A DNA stretch of 64,000 bases from Ostreibacterium oceani (GTDB lineage: Bacteria > Pseudomonadota > Gammaproteobacteria > Cardiobacteriales > Ostreibacteriaceae): positions 1 through 64,000 of the forward strand of contig NZ_WHNW01000006.1 of the NCBI RefSeq assembly GCF_009362845.1, in the 5' to 3' direction. Numbering within the stretch: the stretch's first letter is position 1; the number at the start of each line of letters is the position of its first letter. The notes under the pieces are model-generated. The model had not been told where the DNA came from. It saw only the letters and a list, made by a program, of their open reading frames with translations, and ran no database searches. The position numbers and the translations under genes were made by a program. Positions 18,160 to 26,828 of the stretch are shown here, piece by piece.

Positions 18160-19830
18160 ATGCAGCAACGGGTAGAAAATTTATCGGTCATCATCATCAC
18201 GCTCAATAACGAAGACGAGATTGCTGACTGCCTAGCAGCGGTTCGGTTTGCAGGGGAGGTGATTGTTGTCGATGCTGGTAGTCAGGATGATACGGTCAAT
18301 ATCTGCCAGCAGTATGCAGACAAAGTAATTGTCAATCGGCCGTGGCCGGGTTTTGGCCCGCAAAAAAATGTTGCACTTAGCTTGGCGACAAAGCCTTGGG
18401 TGCTTTCTATTGATGCCGACGAACGCGTTCCTGATACCTTGCAGCAGGAGATTGTTAGCGTGGTTTGTGCTGATTCAAGCGAAGCGCCCATCGCCTACAA
18501 AATCCCACGTCGGTCGTCATTTTGTGGAAAATTCATGCGATTTAGTGGTTGGTATCCTGATTATGTTTTGCGCCTGTTTCATCGCGAGGCTGCTGCGTTT
18601 AGTCAGGATTTGGTACATGAATCCATCCAGCTCAATCACCCTAACCAGTCTAAACAGGCGGTAGGGAAGTTAAAAACCCCGCTAATCCATTATTCCATTA
18701 AAACCATCGATCAAGCACGTCAAAAAATGTATCGCTACGCTGAGCTTGGTGCTAAAAATAAATGGAAAAATGGTAAGAGTTGTCTCGCTATCAGACCGTT
18801 TTTGAGTAGTGCCTGGACTTTTTTGCGCACTTATTTGGTGCAGCGGGGGCTATTTGATGGACAGCATGGATTGGTTTTGGCTTGCCTTAATGCAAAAGGT
18901 ACGTTTATTAAGTATCACCTGCTGAGGAGATTTAACCAGCATCAACATGTCCCAACGTGCGGTATTATTGTCTCGACTTGTAATTGGCCTCAGGGATTGG
19001 CGCGGTTGCTGAATAGTATTGAGCGACAAACTAAATGCCCTGATGAAGTGATTATCGCTGATGACGGCTCAGGGCAGGTAACCCGTGACTGTATCGAGGC
19101 TTTTCAAGCCAGTAGTGCGTTGACGATTAAACCTATTTGGCAGGCTGATGATGAGGCTCAGGCGACTCAGGTTGCACGTATTCGCAATAAAGCCATTGCC
19201 GCTGCCAATACGGATTTGTTGATTTTCATCGATGGGGATTGTGTTTTGCCCAATGATTTTGTCGCGAATCACTACTGTCTGGCTAAGCGTGGGCATCTGA
19301 ATGCGGGAAATCGTGTGATGCTTTCAACGGCGCAAACCAACGAATTTTTGCAATCCATGCCATCAGAATCCATGCCATCAACTGACTGGCGTGGGCAAGT
19401 GACGCTAACCTTGCCACAAAAAATTAAACAACTTTATTTGCCGTTAGGTTTTTTCAGAGATTTTTTCCCCCGACGCTGGAAAGGGGTGAAGACCTGTAAT
19501 GTGGCGATTTTTCGACAAGATTTGCTGGCGGTCAATGGATTTGATGAGGGATTTACAGGTTGGGGATATGAAGATTCTGATCTGGTGATTCGACTTTATC
19601 GTAACGGAGTTAAACGTCGTGCGGCGCGTTTTTCGGCCAGTGTCTTGCATTTATGGCATGCGAGCAATATCGATACACAGAAAGCTGAACACAATCGGCA
19701 ACAGTTGGCACAAACATTAGCCAGTAATACGATAAAAGTGACGCAGGGGATTGATGGACATATTGCTAAAGTTAGCGTGGCTAAAGATTGTATGGATAAA
19801 GATTGTATGGATAAAAAAGGCAGGGATTAA
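18160..19830 (+). CDS. two-domain family 2 glycosyltransferase fusion
   Basis: This 556-residue protein carries two GT-A glycosyltransferase domains. Domain 1 (about 1-255) resembles WaaE/KdtX-type lipopolysaccharide core glucosyltransferases: SVIIITLNNEDEIADCL, VIVVDAGSQDDTV and the D85-A-D87 metal motif in SIDADERVP. Domain 2 (from about 265) restarts with GIIVSTCNWPQGLARLL, has its own metal motif D358-G-D360 in IFIDGDCVL, and the GWGYEDSDLVIRL acceptor segment at about 467-479, as in galactosyltransferase-like GT2 enzymes. Both look intact, so it should add two sugars. In-frame duplications occur at SMPSESMPS and at the C-terminus (KDCMDKDCMDK). AGAGG lies 8 nt before the ATG. The 3' end overlaps the terminator of the convergent znuA. 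Confidence 0.9.
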   Translation: MQQRVENLSVIIITLNNEDEIADCLAAVRFAGEVIVVDAGSQDDTVNICQQYADKVIVNRPWPGFGPQKNVALSLATKPWVLSIDADERVPDTLQQEIVSVVCADSSEAPIAYKIPRRSSFCGKFMRFSGWYPDYVLRLFHREAAAFSQDLVHESIQLNHPNQSKQAVGKLKTPLIHYSIKTIDQARQKMYRYAELGAKNKWKNGKSCLAIRPFLSSAWTFLRTYLVQRGLFDGQHGLVLACLNAKGTFIKYHLLRRFNQHQHVPTCGIIVSTCNWPQGLARLLNSIERQTKCPDEVIIADDGSGQVTRDCIEAFQASSALTIKPIWQADDEAQATQVARIRNKAIAAANTDLLIFIDGDCVLPNDFVANHYCLAKRGHLNAGNRVMLSTAQTNEFLQSMPSESMPSTDWRGQVTLTLPQKIKQLYLPLGFFRDFFPRRWKGVKTCNVAIFRQDLLAVNGFDEGFTGWGYEDSDLVIRLYRNGVKRRAARFSASVLHLWHASNIDTQKAEHNRQQLAQTLASNTIKVTQGIDGHIAKVSVAKDCMDKDCMDKKGRD

Positions 19831-19838
19831 CCTGCCTT
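19811..19838 (-). terminator. rho-independent terminator for znuA, overlapping the glycosyltransferase 3' end
   Basis: On the minus strand AAGGCAGG and CCTGCCTT form an 8-bp stem with a 6-nt loop, immediately followed by six T's. On the plus strand no T tract follows, so it serves the minus strand. It is about 120 nt beyond the znuA stop and includes the last codons and stop of the convergent glycosyltransferase. Confidence 0.75.
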
Positions 19839-19960
19839 GCAACAATGAATAAAACAGATGTTCTAGTGAGTATTCATTGCGAAGCATCAAACTGCTACGC
19901 ATTAATTTTTGGTTATTGGTTCGCTACATACTCAGGTTATTATTTACGCTATAATTCACG

Positions 19961-21010
19961 CTATAATTCACGCGAGGGGCATTGGCTCACTGCCTTGGCA
20001 AGATTTTCTAAAATGGCCGCATACCCCGTTTGTTCAGTACTGCTGTAGCCGACTGGATCGAGTATCGATACCGTGACGGACGAACCTTCGGCTAGTTTTT
20101 TGATAATGGGGCTTTCAAATTGTGGCTCGGTAAACAAACAAGCAGCAGCGCCCCCACTCAGTTGATTTTTGATTTCGTTTAGGTGTTGCGTATTGGCTTG
20201 CTGCGCACTGTGGTTTCTAATGACACCTTGGTTTTTGATACCGAATTCTTGCTCGAAATAGGCATAAGCATTATGAAAGATGAAATACGGCTTGGGTACT
20301 TCGGCTGCCAATTGCGTGCGGATTGTCTCGCGGGTGCGATTTATTTTGGCAATAAATTGCGCTAAATTGACTTCGTAGCGAGCCTGATGCGCGCTGTCAA
20401 TACGGCCAAGCTCTGCTGCCAATGCCGTTGCGATGGTGATGGCGTTCTCTGTTGACAGCCAAAGGTGTGGGTCATAAAAAATTGGCTCACCCGCTTTGTT
20501 ATGTAGATCACTTTCGTGGTGGTCGTGCCCGTGATCGTCGTGTCCGTGTCCGTGATCATCGTGTCCGTGTCCGTGGTCATCATGTCCGTGTCCGTGGTCA
20601 TCATGTCCGTGGCCTTTTTCTTCTGTGATGAGCTGGATTCCTGGGAGCGTTGATGCGGTGATTGTGGTATGATTTTCGTTTTTTTCTCTGTTTTTTATGG
20701 TATTTTTGAGTTGTGGCATCATGGCGCTGCCAATCCATAAAACAATGTCCGCGTCTTGCAAGCCATTAATATCACTGGGTTTTAAGCTGTAATGGTGTGG
20801 AGACAGGTAGCTGTCTGCAATTAAGTCCGTCGGTTCGCCAACAATCTCATTGGCGATTTGTTGTAGTGGGTAGATAGAGCTGACGACTTTTGGGGTAGTT
20901 TCTGGGGTTGTCGCTGTCTGGTTGCTATCCGCGTAGCTGAATGCAGCATGGCTAGAAAGGAACAATAATAAGGTTTTTAGTGCGTGGTTTGTCATAGCGA
21001 GATATCTCAT
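19961..21010 (-). CDS. znuA: zinc ABC transporter substrate-binding protein ZnuA
   Basis: Periplasmic zinc-capture protein of the ZnuABC importer. The N-terminus has a signal peptide (hydrophobic LKTLLLFLSSHAAFSYADS). The cluster A-I substrate-binding fold shows zinc-ligand histidines in SPHHYSLKP, DPHLWLS and FIFHNAYAYFEQ. Between the first two lies a histidine/aspartate-rich loop made of four copies of GHGHDDH-type repeats, far more regular than usual. An internal ATG at 20995 is an alternative start; neither site has a strong ribosome binding site. It is divergent from zur-znuC-znuB across a Zur operator. Confidence 0.95.
   Translation of the reverse strand: MRYLAMTNHALKTLLLFLSSHAAFSYADSNQTATTPETTPKVVSSIYPLQQIANEIVGEPTDLIADSYLSPHHYSLKPSDINGLQDADIVLWIGSAMMPQLKNTIKNREKNENHTTITASTLPGIQLITEEKGHGHDDHGHGHDDHGHGHDDHGHGHDDHGHDHHESDLHNKAGEPIFYDPHLWLSTENAITIATALAAELGRIDSAHQARYEVNLAQFIAKINRTRETIRTQLAAEVPKPYFIFHNAYAYFEQEFGIKNQGVIRNHSAQQANTQHLNEIKNQLSGGAAACLFTEPQFESPIIKKLAEGSSVTVSILDPVGYSSTEQTGYAAILENLAKAVSQCPSREL
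20518..20612. repeat. four 21-bp tandem repeats encoding the ZnuA histidine loop
   Basis: About four near-identical copies of a 21-bp unit (reading roughly CATCATGTCCGTGTCCGTGGT on the plus strand, 20 bases of which define it) encode GHGHDDH repeats. Because the unit is a multiple of three, copy-number change keeps the frame and would lengthen or shorten the zinc-binding loop. Confidence 0.85.
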
Positions 21011-21043
21011 TGGTTAATGTTTTTGGTTAATAGAATCTAGTTA

Positions 21044-21058
21044 TGTTATAATATAACA
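21044..21058. promoter_or_regulatory. Zur operator between znuA and zur-znuCB
   Basis: TGTTATAATATAACA is a palindrome (GTTATA-A-TATAAC core at 21045-21057) that matches the known enterobacterial Zur box core. It overlaps a TATAAT at 21047-21052. It sits 34 nt upstream of znuA and 28 nt upstream of zur, so one zinc-loaded Zur dimer pair could repress both directions. Confidence 0.85.
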
Positions 21059-21085
21059 CAAAATAGTGTAATGGGTAAATAGGCT

Positions 21086-21652
21086 ATGTCAAGTCAAAAA
21101 AAATCAAGTCAGGAAAAACCGAGTCAGGAAAAACGATTACGCGCTGATCAGCTAGGCATAGGGCAGCTAGATAGGGAGGATCCACGTGTGGAGCAGGCGC
21201 GTGTGGGGCAAATCCCCAGTATTGAAAAATTAAGCGAATACTGTCAGTTACGGGGTATTAAGCTAACGCCGCTCAGACAAGATATCCTGAAAATTCTAGC
21301 CAATACGAGTAAGCCATTGACCGCCTATACGGTATTAGATAAATTGAAGTTATCGAGACCAAAAGCACAAGTCATGAGTGTTTATCGGGTGTTGGATTTT
21401 TTACACAGCCATGAGTTAATCCATCGGATTGAAAACTTAAACGCGTATCGACTTTGCTGCCATTTAGAGTCCGTGCATTTTTCACAATGGTTGATTTGCC
21501 AGCGCTGCGGGAATGTGAGTGAGCATTGCTTAGGCACCTTTGACCAAGGGATTGCTGAGATTAAACGAATGACAGGTTTTGATGTCGCCGATTCTACGAT
21601 TGAGTTAAAGGGCACTTGTCAATCTTGCTTGCAGCTAGGGAAATATAGCTAG
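21086..21652 (+). CDS. zur: zinc uptake regulator Zur (Fur family)
   Basis: Represses zinc uptake when zinc is plentiful. The Fur-family winged helix starts near residue 45 (GIKLTPLRQDILKIL, then SVYRVLDFLHSHELIHRI). The structural zinc site is formed by C138-x2-C141 and C178-x2-C181, and an HxE-type regulatory site lies in CCHLESVHFSQW. An unusual hydrophilic N-terminal extension of about 40 residues begins with a repetitive SSQKKSSQEKPSQEK. It is the first gene of zur-znuC-znuB, divergent from znuA, and likely represses itself through the adjacent operator. Confidence 0.93.
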   Translation: MSSQKKSSQEKPSQEKRLRADQLGIGQLDREDPRVEQARVGQIPSIEKLSEYCQLRGIKLTPLRQDILKILANTSKPLTAYTVLDKLKLSRPKAQVMSVYRVLDFLHSHELIHRIENLNAYRLCCHLESVHFSQWLICQRCGNVSEHCLGTFDQGIAEIKRMTGFDVADSTIELKGTCQSCLQLGKYS

Positions 21653-21714
21653 GGAAATACAGCTAGGGGAAATAACTAGGGGAAATAACTAGGGGAAATA
21701 ACTAGGGGGAAATG
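21632..21714. repeat. tandem repeats joining the zur 3' end to the znuC start
   Basis: Four perfect 13-bp units CTAGGGGAAATAA-like (21663-21675, 21676-21688, 21689-21701, 21702-21714) follow two longer AGCTAGGGAAATA copies that include the zur stop codon. Each unit contains AGGGG, which resembles a ribosome binding site; the last one (AGGGGG) serves znuC. Confidence 0.9.
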
Positions 21715-21719
21715 AATTC

Positions 21720-22562
21720 ATGGCACTTATTCAGCTTAGCGAGATTAACTATCGCGTGGCAGATAAAACCATTTTGACCGATATTGATTTACAGGTCAAT
21801 GATGGTGAAATTATTACGATTGTGGGTCCGAATGGCTCAGGGAAATCTACGTTGTTAAATATTGCGTTGGGGCTTTTGCAGCCAACGCAAGGCAGCGTGA
21901 ATCGTCAAAAAGGGTTGCGGGTTGGCTATGTTCCACAATCAATCAACCGAGATTACACGTTGCCACTCAGTGTGTTTGAGTTTATTAGTTTGACCAAGCA
22001 CAAAGTCAAACGCGATGTGATTCATCAGTTATTAGATGATTTGTCATTGTCAGCATTGAAATTTTCCTTGTTGAGCCGATTATCAGGAGGCGAATTGCGG
22101 CGTGTGTTGTTTGCGCGGGCTTTGCTTAACCGCCCGCAACTATTGGTGCTAGACGAACCAACAGCGGGTATTGATATCAACGGTCAGGCGCGATTTTACC
22201 AACAGCTCAATGCGCTACGTGAACGCTATCAATTTGCGGTGTTGATGGTTTCGCATGATTTGCACTTTGTGATGGCGACAACCGATCGGGTGATTTGTTT
22301 GAATCATCATATTTGTTGTTCTGGTGTGCCTGCGCAAATTGTCAATAATCCCAGCTATATGGCGTTGTTTGGTGAGGCTCATGCGCCTACGCTTGTCGAT
22401 GAGATTGTCCCTGAAATTGCGCCTGAAATTGCATTTTATCAACACCAGCATGACCATGAACACGATGAACAAGGCCATCATTGCCAGCAGTCACATCAAA
22501 CAGCAAGCGGCACGGGTTCTGACGACAAAATAGACAAAGGAATTAGCGATGCAACTGATTGA
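21720..22562 (+). CDS. znuC: zinc ABC transporter ATP-binding protein ZnuC
   Basis: Cytoplasmic ATPase that powers ZnuB. It has Walker A GPNGSGKST, signature LSGGELRRV, Walker B LLVLDEPTAGID and the switch histidine in VSHDLHFV. The protein is 280 residues, about 30 longer than the core. The extension is a histidine/aspartate-rich tail (YQHQHDHEHDEQGHHCQQS) that may bind zinc. The initiation region has an AGGGGG about 10 nt upstream, derived from tandem repeats. It overlaps znuB by 14 nt. Confidence 0.95.
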   Translation: MALIQLSEINYRVADKTILTDIDLQVNDGEIITIVGPNGSGKSTLLNIALGLLQPTQGSVNRQKGLRVGYVPQSINRDYTLPLSVFEFISLTKHKVKRDVIHQLLDDLSLSALKFSLLSRLSGGELRRVLFARALLNRPQLLVLDEPTAGIDINGQARFYQQLNALRERYQFAVLMVSHDLHFVMATTDRVICLNHHICCSGVPAQIVNNPSYMALFGEAHAPTLVDEIVPEIAPEIAFYQHQHDHEHDEQGHHCQQSHQTASGTGSDDKIDKGISDATD

Positions 22563-23388
22563 TTTTTTTAATCCGACACACTTTATCGGGCAGGGCGTGA
22601 TTGCGTTGCTTGTGCTTTCTTTTTTGACAGCCCCGATGGGTTGCTTTCTCATCTGGCGACGTATGTCTTTTTTTGGTGCGACGTTGGCGCATTCGGCATT
22701 ATTGGGTGCGGTGATAGGGTTATTGCTTGGGGTTGGTGTTTTTGTTGGTGTCATGGGCTTTACGGCATTGCTTGCTTGCTTATTGACTTGGTGGTTGCAA
22801 AACCAGCGGTTAGCCAATGATACCGTTTTGGCGATGATTGCTCATTTGACACTCGCGATTGGGGTTGTCGCTATTTCGTTGATGGATAACTTGCGTATTG
22901 ATTTGATGGCGTATTTGTTTGGCGATGTGCTGAGTATTTCACGTCCAGTATTTTATCAAATTGTGGCGGTCTGTATCGTGTCGGCAATTGCGCTGCGTGT
23001 CTTTTGGCGGGGCTTTGTTAATTTAGCCGTGCAGCCTGATATTGCACAAGTCGAAGGCTACCGAACAACGGTGTTATCTTTTTGCTTTGTTTTATTCTTA
23101 TCGATAACCATTAGTGTAGGGATGGTGACGGTTGGTGCGCTACTAATAGTCTCGATGTTAATTATCCCAGCGGCAACAGCGCGCTTAATTGCGAATCAAT
23201 TAAAGACGATGGTTTTTGCGGCATGGATTTTTACGGTAATCAGTATTATCTCAGGAATGGTGGCTGCTTATTATGTAGATTTGCCCGCAGGTCCTATGGT
23301 GGTCATTGCCAGTGGCGGTTTATTTGTGTTGGCGTATTTAAGTGCGCAGTGCCAGCAGTCGCGCCAGCAACAATTGCATCAACAATAA
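22549..23388 (+). CDS. znuB: zinc ABC transporter permease ZnuB
   Basis: Integral membrane permease (279 residues, about eight hydrophobic helices) of the ABC-3 family. Diagnostic stretches include RRMSFFGATLAHSALLG near the N-terminus and TVGALLIVSMLIIPAATARL in the second half. The start has AAGGA 7 nt upstream within znuC, and the two genes overlap by 14 nt, indicating coupling. It is the last gene of zur-znuC-znuB. Confidence 0.95.
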   Translation: MQLIDFFNPTHFIGQGVIALLVLSFLTAPMGCFLIWRRMSFFGATLAHSALLGAVIGLLLGVGVFVGVMGFTALLACLLTWWLQNQRLANDTVLAMIAHLTLAIGVVAISLMDNLRIDLMAYLFGDVLSISRPVFYQIVAVCIVSAIALRVFWRGFVNLAVQPDIAQVEGYRTTVLSFCFVLFLSITISVGMVTVGALLIVSMLIIPAATARLIANQLKTMVFAAWIFTVISIISGMVAAYYVDLPAGPMVVIASGGLFVLAYLSAQCQQSRQQQLHQQ

Positions 23389-23488
23389 TCGCACCAGCAG
23401 CGCTTATCGTCTCAGGATACTAATGCCAACACAAATTCCAAGTACGAGTATGAATGAATCAATCCTACACTAAGCGCTACACCAGGCG

Positions 23489-24625
23489 CTATACCAAGCC
23501 ATGTTGCGTGTCTGTAATGAGCTCGTCGACGACGGCTATCAACGCGGCTTGTTCTGAATCCCCTGCATCAATGTGGGCTTGGTACGTTGCAACTTGTCGG
23601 TGGGCGCTGGTACCGTTTTTGAGAATATTACGTGCGTGCGTAATTTCAGTTTGACAGCCTAAAATATCCGCATCTTCAGCCAGCAAAGCGAGAATTTCCT
23701 CGATTAGTTCAGTGCAGGGGACTTCGCATGTCTTGCCAAAATCGATAAGCCCTTTATCGATGCCGTATCGTTGTGCACGCCAGCGATTTTCATTGATCAG
23801 CATGTTGGCGTATTGACGCCAGCGCATATTGTTTTTCCGTAGTCGAAATAACATGTGCAGCCAGCATTGATACAGTGCGGCAATGCATATTGCATCTTCA
23901 ATGCGCGTACAGACATCGCTGATACGCATTTCTAGTGTTTTATAGTTTGCACTGGGGCGGATATCCCACCAAATTTTGCTGGCATCTTCGATGACGTTGG
24001 CATGAACGAGTACGTCAACGTGGCGTTGGTATTCTTTGTAACTATCGAAGCGTTCGGGTAGCCCCGTACGAGGCATTTCATCCCAAACGGCGAGGCGATA
24101 GGATTTTAAGCCCGTGTTTTCACCGTGCCAAAAGGGTGATGAAGTTGATAGTGCGAGCAAATGCGGCAGAATGTAGGCAGTCTGCCCCATCATGTCAATC
24201 CGTAAATCATCATCATCAATACCGCAGTGTACGTGCATACCACTAATTTGAAGACGGCGAACGACAGCTTGCAGGTCATGCGCCAGCTGGTCATAGCGCG
24301 TTTTTTCCGTGTGCTTGAGTGTCCCCGGCATGGAGAAGGGGTGCGTAGAAGCCGCAACAATCGAGATATTATAGTCTTTGGCAATCTCGATGAGGGTTTG
24401 GCGTAGTTGCATGAGTTCTTTTTTTGCTGCAGGGGCGTTTTGACAAATGCGCGTGCCGATTTCGATTTGGCATTGCAAAAACTCAGGCGCAACTTGGTCG
24501 CCCAGCGCTTTTTCGCAGGCAGCTAAAAATCCTGCTGGCATTTCTTTAATGAGCGCCCGAGAGGTTGAGTCGACCAATAAGTATTCTTCTTCAATTCCTA
24601 TCGTAAAAGGCGGTGATGTATTCAT
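23489..24625 (-). CDS. YbdK-type carboxylate-amine ligase (glutamate-cysteine ligase family 2)
   Basis: ATP-dependent ligase of the GCS2 family, related to E. coli YbdK, which has weak gamma-glutamyl-cysteine ligase activity. The N-terminal FTIGIEEEYLLVDS is the metal/ATP-binding strand. Other family elements are APEFLQCQIEIGTRICQN, SGMHVHCGI and WWDIRPSANYKTLEMRISD. Length is 378 residues, normal. The true substrate is not established. It is convergent with znuB; the two lie 100 nt apart without a visible terminator. Confidence 0.9.
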   Translation of the reverse strand: MNTSPPFTIGIEEEYLLVDSTSRALIKEMPAGFLAACEKALGDQVAPEFLQCQIEIGTRICQNAPAAKKELMQLRQTLIEIAKDYNISIVAASTHPFSMPGTLKHTEKTRYDQLAHDLQAVVRRLQISGMHVHCGIDDDDLRIDMMGQTAYILPHLLALSTSSPFWHGENTGLKSYRLAVWDEMPRTGLPERFDSYKEYQRHVDVLVHANVIEDASKIWWDIRPSANYKTLEMRISDVCTRIEDAICIAALYQCWLHMLFRLRKNNMRWRQYANMLINENRWRAQRYGIDKGLIDFGKTCEVPCTELIEEILALLAEDADILGCQTEITHARNILKNGTSAHRQVATYQAHIDAGDSEQAALIAVVDELITDTQHGLV

Positions 24626-24764
24626 GGTGTCGTTATGTCGTTATTGGTTATGTTGGTGTCGATGCCAGTTTTCATGCTCATACCCATGTCCATGATTATT
24701 CTTGCTTCGAGGTAATGCCTAGTAATTTTCGTCTCGTTAATGCTGGTTAAGGGCGGTTAGTGGT

Positions 24765-26828
24765 CTATAATGCAAATTCCGAGAAGTTAAAATCAAGGTC
24801 TTCGACAATCGGTGTCATACCTTCACCTTGGATAAACTTAATATCATAAGGCCAAATACGAGACAATTGTCCTGGCGAGCCTAGGTACTCCGCAATAAGT
24901 AATGCCCCTAGCGATTGGGCTTTTTGTTGGATAGCGCCCATGATTTCGGTTTCTTCATTATCGTCTAGGGTATCAATTTCGCGCAAGTCTAACTTGATGA
25001 TTTCGGGTTTGATATCGTCAAGCACACGGGTATTCGCTTCGTTTAAAATGCCGATTTTCGTGACGGCAATTTTGCCGCCCCCTTTACGCATCACCTTGCA
25101 AAAATTAATCGCACCCGAGTAGGCGTTTTGCACGTCGTCACTGGAAATTTCAAAGACAAAATGTTTGCCATTTAACCCTGTTTCAACCATTTGTTTGGCA
25201 AGCCACGGGGTGAATTTGTCATGCTTGAGTGAGTCAGACGAAATCGAGATAAAAATTTGTATTTTTTCGCGTTTGGCTAAGTCCATGCTGAGTAGCTTAT
25301 CGAACAACAAATTCATTTTTCGCATATCGATTTGGTGCGTTAACTCGTAACGTTCGGCCACATTAAACATAATACCGGCATCTAGGGTTTTACCGTCAGG
25401 GTCAAGCAAAAATAGGCGTTCACGGTAGCGTTCAACGCCATCGGGCTCAAAACTCGCAATCGGGTGGTATTGCATTTTCATTTGTGAGTGTTTAATGACG
25501 GCTTGTAAATCCTCTAGGCGTTTGCTGTCTTTTTTGGCAATCTCGACACTAACAGGCTGATTAACTCGTGCGCTTGATTCTGATAAGCTAGCGGCACGCG
25601 CGGTTCTAAACAAGCGGCTAGTGAGTTCTTGATAATCGGTGCTTTTATCGATTTCGCCATAACCAGCATAACAAACGGGTTCAACCATTCGTTCCATGCC
25701 TTCGGGGGTGATTTTATCTAGCCCTTTGACGAGATTGGTCAGCGTCTCGTTGGTCTGTTCTTCACTGAGGTTAGGGATATACATGAGCAGTCCATCGTCT
25801 GTGTAGCGAGCAATTTCGGTGTGTACAGGCATGGTTTTACGTACGTACTGGGTAACCGATTTGATGAATTTTTCTGCCTCTTCGAATCCATCAGCCCCCC
25901 AGACGTCACGATAATTTTTAATGATGACATAGGCAAGCATGGCACTGCCGCCCGTGCTGTGAAACTGTTGTATTTTTTGGTTAAGGTAAAAACCCATTTG
26001 CCCGCGATTTGCAAGCCCCGTGGTTTCGTCGTAGAGCGATGCGCCGCCGCCACCACCACCTTCAGCGGTTGAACGCATATACACTTGAACGACCTCTTCG
26101 TCGTTAAATTGTGCAGGCTTTGACATGATGACGTATTCGACTTCTTTGCCCAATTTGGTTTGCATTTGGAATAATACAGGCGTGGCACTGAGGTCGCGTT
26201 TGGTCGATTTGCGCAAGTGGGCTTTGATTTCGCTGTGGGCTTTGCGGTTGACAAAGTTGAGGATGGTGAGTTCATCGAGTTCTTCTTTGTCTGACACTTC
26301 AAAGCTACGTAAAAACGCTGGGTTGCAATCGACAAAAACGCCATCGTGTAAATAACAAACTGGATCAGCCAAACCAACGTATAAATCGTTAAATTTTTGT
26401 TGGTAGGCGGCAATGACAGCGTTGTCTTTTTTTACCGCGCTGTGGTATGCGTGAAAATTCATCAGCAGTTGGGCATAATGCAAAATCGAGAGTTTGTCGT
26501 CTTGGTAGCAAATCGCATTCGCCCCGTTTTTAAGGAATTCGCCAGCGGCTTTGTCTTGGCTTTTGCCAATTAATTGTAGGATAGGGGTCTCTAAGCGGAT
26601 GTCATTGATAGCATTTTTTATGCTACCGACCCCAATAGTTGTGGGTGCATCATCGATAATAATTAGGTTGATTTGCTCATGAGAAAGGACGTTTTTCGCC
26701 TCCATGATGGCATTGCTTTTATGAATATTGAGCAGAAATTGCGTTTTTAACGCGGCTTCAATAAGATTGATTTGTTCCAGTTGTTCGCTGATAATCAATA
26801 GATTGGTAATTTTGTTTTTTTTTGCCAT
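24765..26828 (-). CDS. FimX-like protein: degenerate receiver, PAS, GGDEF and EAL domains
   Basis: A 687-residue protein with the architecture of Pseudomonas FimX, a c-di-GMP effector for type IV pili. Residues 1-125 resemble a receiver domain that lacks a proper acidic pocket. A PAS-like domain follows (about 145-265), then a hexaglycine linker (EGGGGGGASLYDETTGLANR). In the GGDEF domain the active site reads ARYTDDGLLMY, so cyclase activity is unlikely. In the EAL domain (about 450-687) the EAL triad reads as ERL within RYRERLFLL, and the metal-binding DDFG-type motif is replaced by VTKIG. It is therefore probably a sensor that may still bind c-di-GMP. No pilus genes are in the window. Confidence 0.85.
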   Translation of the reverse strand: MAKKNKITNLLIISEQLEQINLIEAALKTQFLLNIHKSNAIMEAKNVLSHEQINLIIIDDAPTTIGVGSIKNAINDIRLETPILQLIGKSQDKAAGEFLKNGANAICYQDDKLSILHYAQLLMNFHAYHSAVKKDNAVIAAYQQKFNDLYVGLADPVCYLHDGVFVDCNPAFLRSFEVSDKEELDELTILNFVNRKAHSEIKAHLRKSTKRDLSATPVLFQMQTKLGKEVEYVIMSKPAQFNDEEVVQVYMRSTAEGGGGGGASLYDETTGLANRGQMGFYLNQKIQQFHSTGGSAMLAYVIIKNYRDVWGADGFEEAEKFIKSVTQYVRKTMPVHTEIARYTDDGLLMYIPNLSEEQTNETLTNLVKGLDKITPEGMERMVEPVCYAGYGEIDKSTDYQELTSRLFRTARAASLSESSARVNQPVSVEIAKKDSKRLEDLQAVIKHSQMKMQYHPIASFEPDGVERYRERLFLLDPDGKTLDAGIMFNVAERYELTHQIDMRKMNLLFDKLLSMDLAKREKIQIFISISSDSLKHDKFTPWLAKQMVETGLNGKHFVFEISSDDVQNAYSGAINFCKVMRKGGGKIAVTKIGILNEANTRVLDDIKPEIIKLDLREIDTLDDNEETEIMGAIQQKAQSLGALLIAEYLGSPGQLSRIWPYDIKFIQGEGMTPIVEDLDFNFSEFAL

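Noticed and set aside
25739-26413. 224-codon minus-strand frame inside the FimX-like gene
   Set aside because: It is on the same strand in another frame and lacks domain features. The long frame shows clear PAS and GGDEF structure across this stretch.
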